From: Nocardia puris
GTDB lineage: Bacteria > Actinomycetota > Actinomycetes > Mycobacteriales > Mycobacteriaceae
Length of the DNA stretch: 64,000 nucleotides
Direction of reading: 5' to 3'
Assembly: GCF_003315035.1 (NCBI RefSeq)
Contig: NZ_QNRE01000009.1
Location: forward strand, 186,001 to 250,000
Shown here in pieces: positions 60,637-64,000 of this stretch (within the stretch, counting starts at the first letter, position 1; the number at the start of each line of letters is the position of its first letter). The position numbers were made by a program, and so were the translations under genes. The notes beneath the pieces are model-generated. The model saw only the letters and a program-made list of their open reading frames with translations. It was not told the origin of the DNA and did no database searches.

Positions 60637-61707
60637 ATGACGACACTCTTCGACGCGTACACCGCAGGTTCGCTCACCCTGCCGAACCGTATCGTGATGG
60701 CCCCGATGACCCGGGTCCGCTCCGACGCCGACGGCCTCGCCAACGCCTCGATGGCCCGCTACTACGCACAGCGCGCCACGGCGGGCCTGCTGATCAGCGA
60801 GGGCGTGCAGCCCAGCAAGCTCGGCCAGTCCAACCCGTTCACCCCCGGCCTGCACACCGACGCGCAGGCCGAGTCGTGGCGGCAGGTCACCGACGCGGTC
60901 CACATCAACGGCGGCCGCATCTTCGCCCAGATCATGCACGGCGGCCGCATCAGCCATCCGACCACCTCGGGACTCCAGCCGGTCGGCCCGTCGGCGGTCG
61001 CCGCCCGCGACGTGCTGGTGTTCGCCCCCGCAGGGCGGCTGCCCGCCCCGGTGCCCCGGGAGCTGACGCTCGCCGAAGTGCCGCAGGAGGCCCACTCGTA
61101 CGCCGCGGCCGCGGTGCGCGCCAGCGCCGCGGGGTTCGACGGCGTCGAATTGCACGGCGCGAACGGCTATCTCATCGCGCAGTTCCTCTCCAGCAACGCC
61201 AACCTGCGCACCGACCGCTACGGCGGCTCGATCGCGGGGCGCATCCGGTTCGCCGTCGAGGCGGCCGAGGCCGCCGCCGACGCCATCGGCGCCGACCGCG
61301 TCGGCATCCGCCTGTCCCCGGGCGCCGGCATCTGGGACGCCCACGAGACCGACATCCCCGAGTTGTACGGCGCGCTGCTGGCCGAGCTGGCCCGGCTGGA
61401 CCTCGCCTACCTCCACCTCGAGGCGTCCACCGACGAGCAAACCCTGGTCGGCCTGCGCCGCGCCTGGCCCGGCACGCTCATCGTCAATCCCACCCACCCG
61501 GCGGGCGCCGAAACGGCCGGGCGCAAGCACGCCGACCACTGGCTGGGCCTCGGCGCGGACCTCATCTCGTTCGGCCGCGCCTTCCTCGCCAACCCCGATC
61601 TGGTCGAGCGGCTGCGCGCCGACCTGCCCCTGGCCGAGGCCGACGAGGAGACGTACTTCCAGGGCGGCGACAAGGGATACCTGACCTACCCGCACTACCA
61701 GCACTGA
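60637..61707 (+). CDS. Old yellow enzyme (NADPH-dependent ene reductase)
   Basis: A 356-residue FMN flavoprotein reducing activated C=C bonds and some nitro compounds, as in N-ethylmaleimide reductase/xenobiotic reductase. LPNRIVMAPMTR, FAQIMHGGRISHP, ELHGANGYLIAQFLSSNANL then R-T-D-R-Y-G-G-S (FMN/active site) and LISFGRAFLANPDLVERLR are present. The H-G-A-N pair provides the substrate-binding His/Asn. Expected to be induced by electrophiles through the divergent MerR protein. Confidence 0.95.
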   Translation: MTTLFDAYTAGSLTLPNRIVMAPMTRVRSDADGLANASMARYYAQRATAGLLISEGVQPSKLGQSNPFTPGLHTDAQAESWRQVTDAVHINGGRIFAQIMHGGRISHPTTSGLQPVGPSAVAARDVLVFAPAGRLPAPVPRELTLAEVPQEAHSYAAAAVRASAAGFDGVELHGANGYLIAQFLSSNANLRTDRYGGSIAGRIRFAVEAAEAAADAIGADRVGIRLSPGAGIWDAHETDIPELYGALLAELARLDLAYLHLEASTDEQTLVGLRRAWPGTLIVNPTHPAGAETAGRKHADHWLGLGADLISFGRAFLANPDLVERLRADLPLAEADEETYFQGGDKGYLTYPHYQH

Positions 61708-61849
61708 GCCGGCGGGGCACACGGGCCGACATCGTGATGACCACCGCCCCGGCAGAGCTGACGGACGGTCAGGTTCGACGGAATCGAGTCGTAGCCACCG
61801 GAGTTCACGACGTTCGCACCGGTCGCCCGGCGCGAGCCCGCTCGCGTGA

Positions 61850-62422
61850 TCAGGGCTGCGGAGTCGACACCTGCGCATCCGGCTCGGTGCCGTCCGGCTC
61901 GAACTCCCACCCGGCGAGATCCGCGCGCATCGCGGCGCGCGGCCAGTGGTCCAGTCCGTGCGCCGATTCGGCCGCGCGCACCGCCAGCAGTTCCGGCGTC
62001 TCGTCGGTGGGCAGCACGTAGCGGAAGCCGAGCCGCTCGTAATACGGCCCGTTCCACGGGACTTCGACGAACGTGGTGAGCGTGATCGCGGACAGTCCCT
62101 CGGCCCGCGCCCACCGGATCGTGTGGTCGATGAGGCGCTTGCCCAGGCGCCGCCCGGCGTAGGCGGGCAGCACCGAGACCTGGTCGATGTGCGCGTTGCC
62201 GTCGACCAGGCCGGCCACCAGGTAAGCGACGGGCTCGTCCGCGGCGTCCGCGTACACCCAGGCCCGTCCGGCGCGCTGGAACTCGCGCAGCGTTTCGAGA
62301 GAGGGTGGCTCGTCGTCGGCGACGGTCCGCATTCCGATCTCGGCGAAGGGAGCGCCCGCCGCGCGCTCTATCTCACGCAAGGCGGGCAGGTCGGCCTCGG
62401 TGGCCGGGCGCAGGATCAGCAT
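61850..62422 (-). CDS. GNAT-family N-acetyltransferase
   Basis: A 190-residue acetyltransferase. MLILRPATEADLPALREIE opens the domain; VSVLPAYAGRRLGKRLIDH (R/Q-x-x-G-x-A-like acetyl-CoA loop as A-G-R-R-L-G-K) lies at about 85-104 and NGPYYERLGFRYV at about 126-138. Substrate unknown. It converges on the ene-reductase gene across 142 bases with no recognised feature. Confidence 0.88.
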   Translation of the reverse strand: MLILRPATEADLPALREIERAAGAPFAEIGMRTVADDEPPSLETLREFQRAGRAWVYADAADEPVAYLVAGLVDGNAHIDQVSVLPAYAGRRLGKRLIDHTIRWARAEGLSAITLTTFVEVPWNGPYYERLGFRYVLPTDETPELLAVRAAESAHGLDHWPRAAMRADLAGWEFEPDGTEPDAQVSTPQP

Positions 62423-62469
62423 CCCCGCAGTATGGACCCCGCGGGCCGAACCGGTCGCGCGAGTATCCG

Positions 62470-62694
62470 CTAGGACGACCCGCGCGCCGATCCGGTGAAC
62501 AGGTTGCTCAGGAAATCGGTGAACGGCACGCACACCGCCGCGCCACCGCTCAGCGACGGCGGAAAGCAGGTCACAGCCGACACTTCCGCGGCCCGCTCCG
62601 CCGGCGCGCTCGCCTGCGCGGTGCCGCCGAGGCCCGCCACACCGAGGGCGACGCCGACCGCCGCCGTTCCCAGTATCCGAGATGTGAGTCGCAT
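62470..62694 (-). CDS. Small secreted protein
   Basis: A 74-residue precursor with a clear Sec signal peptide: MRLTSRILGTAAVGVALGVA then G-L-G-G-T-A-Q-A-S-A, cleavage expected after the A-Q-A or A-S-A near residue 29-31. The mature peptide of about 44 residues has two Cys (in AVTCFPPS and AAVCVPFT) that could form a disulfide, and hydrophobic FTDFLSNLF. Similar small exported proteins are common in Nocardia; function unknown. It lies 71 bases behind the TetR gene on the same strand. Confidence 0.7.
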   Translation of the reverse strand: MRLTSRILGTAAVGVALGVAGLGGTAQASAPAERAAEVSAVTCFPPSLSGGAAVCVPFTDFLSNLFTGSARGSS

Positions 62695-62765
62695 GACACT
62701 GTCCTTTCCGGCATCCTCCCGCGCCGACGGTAACGCCGTGCGCGCGGCTCCGGCGGCCCCGAGTT

Positions 62766-63377
62766 CTAGGTGCGCACGGCCGCCAGCGCCGCGACCAGGC
62801 GGTGGCTGCGGGCGGTCATGTCCTCGGCGCTCTCCTGCGGGTGCCGCAGCCACCAGTTGACCAGCGCCGTCACCGCGCCCATCCACACGTCGGTGAGCGC
62901 GGACGCGTCGTCGGGATCGTCCAGTCCCGCGGCCTCCAGCACCGCACGCACCCCGCGCGCGGCCTGGTCGGCGATGCGGTGCCGGGCCCGCTTCACGGCG
63001 TCGGCCGCCGGGCCGTCGGCGGGATGGGAGCGGTCGAACAGCACGTTCCAGTCCTGCGGCCGCGGGGCCAGCGCGTGGAACACCGCGCTCAGCACCTCCC
63101 GCGCCATATCGATCGAGCCGGGCCCCGCGATCGCCGCCTCGATGGCATCGCCGAGCACCGCGGCCGCCCGCTCCACGCACGCGACGTACAACCCGTCCTT
63201 GGTCTGGAAATAGGCGTAGACCAGCGGCTTCGAGACACCCGCCCGCGTCGCGACCTCGGCGATCGACAGTCCCGCGTAGCCCACGCGCCCGATCTCGTCG
63301 ACCGCGATATCGAGGATCTGCGCCTCGCGCTCGGCGCGCGGCACCCCTTTGGTTCCCGCTGTGCTCACGCTGTTCAT
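62766..63377 (-). CDS. TetR-family regulator
   Basis: A 203-residue TetR protein. REAQILDIAVDEIGRVGYAG, then SIAEVATRAGVSKPLVYAYF (about residues 38-57) with the Y-F-Q-T-K-D motif, is a classic N-terminal domain; the ligand domain is variable (LSAVFHALAPRPQDWNVLFD). GTG 63368 (VSTAGTK) is an alternative start. It diverges from the sterol-desaturase remnant, whose original upstream half appears to have been lost next to this gene. Confidence 0.9.
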   Translation of the reverse strand: MNSVSTAGTKGVPRAEREAQILDIAVDEIGRVGYAGLSIAEVATRAGVSKPLVYAYFQTKDGLYVACVERAAAVLGDAIEAAIAGPGSIDMAREVLSAVFHALAPRPQDWNVLFDRSHPADGPAADAVKRARHRIADQAARGVRAVLEAAGLDDPDDASALTDVWMGAVTALVNWWLRHPQESAEDMTARSHRLVAALAAVRT

Positions 63378-63389
63378 CCAACCATTCGC

Positions 63390-63935
63390 CCGGCACCGCC
63401 CTGGCGCGGCTACTTCGCGATCGACACCAGGACCAGCCTGAGCATGGGCGCCGGCGCCCTCGGTTTCATGCTGCTGTTCAAGACGCTCACGCTGGTGCTG
63501 TTCGTCTTCCTCTGGGCGGTGGTCGCGCCGTGGCAGCTGCCCACCGACGCCTGGTGGTCCAGTTCTTCGTCCACACCGAGACCGTCGGCACGCTGGCCCG
63601 GCCGATCGAGTTCCTGTTCAACACCCCGTCGCACCACCGCGTGCACCACGGCAGCGACCCCGAATACCTGGACAAGAACTACGGCGGCATCCTCATCCTC
63701 TGGGACCGCCTGTTCGGGAGGTTTCAGCCGGAGCTGCACCGCCCGACCTACGGGCTCACCGAGCCGGTCGACTCCTACAACCTGCTCCACCTGCAACATC
63801 ACGAGTACGGCAACATCCTGCGCGACGTGCGCGGCCACCCGCTGGCGCGACAAGCTCGGCTACCTGTTCGGCCCGCCCGGCTGGGAACCGAAACCGGAGC
63901 TGTCCGCGGCCCGGATCGCGGAGCCGTCGGTGTAG
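63390..63935 (+). pseudogene. Decayed sterol desaturase / fatty acid hydroxylase
   Basis: Fragments of a membrane diiron desaturase occur in order but in different frames. First, GYFAIDTRTSLSMG...FLWAVVAPWQLPTDAW (63410-63555). Then, in another frame, VQFFVHTETVGTLARPIEFL and NTPSHHRVHHGSDPEYLDKN with GGILILWDRLFG (to about 63840). Then a further shift to W-R-D-K-L-G-Y-L-F-G-P-P-G-W-E-P, ending at the stop 63933-63935. The stretch normally holding the first two His motifs is absent, as is the N terminus. Only the last H-H-x-x-H-H motif remains. An enzyme of about 300 residues is reduced to roughly 175 codons; it cannot be functional. Confidence 0.8.
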
Positions 63936-64000
63936 CCGAAGCCCCACGTCGCCCCGCCCTCCGTCAACCCCCGCGAACACGCCTCGGGAATCCGGCCACG

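Overview
The window looks like a chromosomal segment of a Nocardia-like actinomycete (order Mycobacteriales). It is about 70% G+C, uses GTG starts freely, and carries Scr1/DUF397-type regulators, an EspG-like type VII secretion accessory protein and WXG/PPE-like proteins. The gene order valS-folC-DUF4233-ndk-rne-rplU-rpmA-obg-proB matches the mycobacterial order as I remember it, as does the set glpD / TetR / AGPS-like flavoprotein / diacylglycerol kinase. No rRNA, tRNA, CRISPR array, insertion sequence or prophage was seen.

Layout. At 1-1.8 kb are the 5' part of proA and a ribokinase. From 1.8 to 40.7 kb lies an accessory block between proA/rbsK and proB. It holds, in order: an XRE/DUF397 regulator pair and small unknowns (2.3-5.3 kb); an RtcB ligase, RecQ helicase and LigD-type polymerase nucleic-acid set (5.3-9.8 kb); a 2-hydroxyacid dehydrogenase; an SDR / diiron ferritin-like / Baeyer-Villiger-type monooxygenase / MerR operon (11.3-15.4 kb); an orphan ABC-2 permease and a GT1-type glycosyltransferase (15.4-17.7 kb); a single-frame GT4 glycosyltransferase-cytochrome P450 fusion and a methyltransferase (17.7-21.5 kb); and, on the minus strand from 33.1 down to 21.5 kb, a ten-ORF chain joined almost throughout by stop/start overlaps.

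That chain is the most interesting part. In transcription order it encodes a PEP-synthase/rifampicin-phosphotransferase-like enzyme, a fatty-acyl-AMP ligase fused to a nucleotidyltransferase and an unknown C-terminal domain, an acyl carrier protein, two tiny coupled ORFs, a thioester-reductase-like SDR, an NDP-kinase-like protein with its catalytic His retained, an AfsA-type double hotdog protein, a nitroreductase and a UbiA-family prenyltransferase. Nearby are a polyprenyl diphosphate synthase, an Lgt-like membrane protein, a PLP enzyme and a FAD monooxygenase (34.1-38.3 kb). I infer an acyl-carrier-bound intermediate that is phosphorylated or nucleotidylated, reduced, joined to a C3 unit and prenylated, perhaps followed by methylation, oxidation and glycosylation by the convergent genes. 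I do not recognise this combination as a described pathway. The chemistry is inference.

From 38.8 to 40.4 kb is a pair of type VII substrate-like genes, the second with a long Pro/Glu/Thr tail. The 40.8-54.1 kb region is housekeeping: proB, obg, rpmA, rplU, rne, ndk, an acetyltransferase, DUF4233, folC, valS. From 54.4 to 64 kb come a small P-loop kinase, DGK and an AGPS-like flavoprotein divergent from TetR-glpD across a strong palindrome, a MerR/old-yellow-enzyme pair with a 19-bp-spacer promoter, a GNAT, a small secreted protein, a TetR, and a decayed sterol-desaturase pseudogene at the edge.
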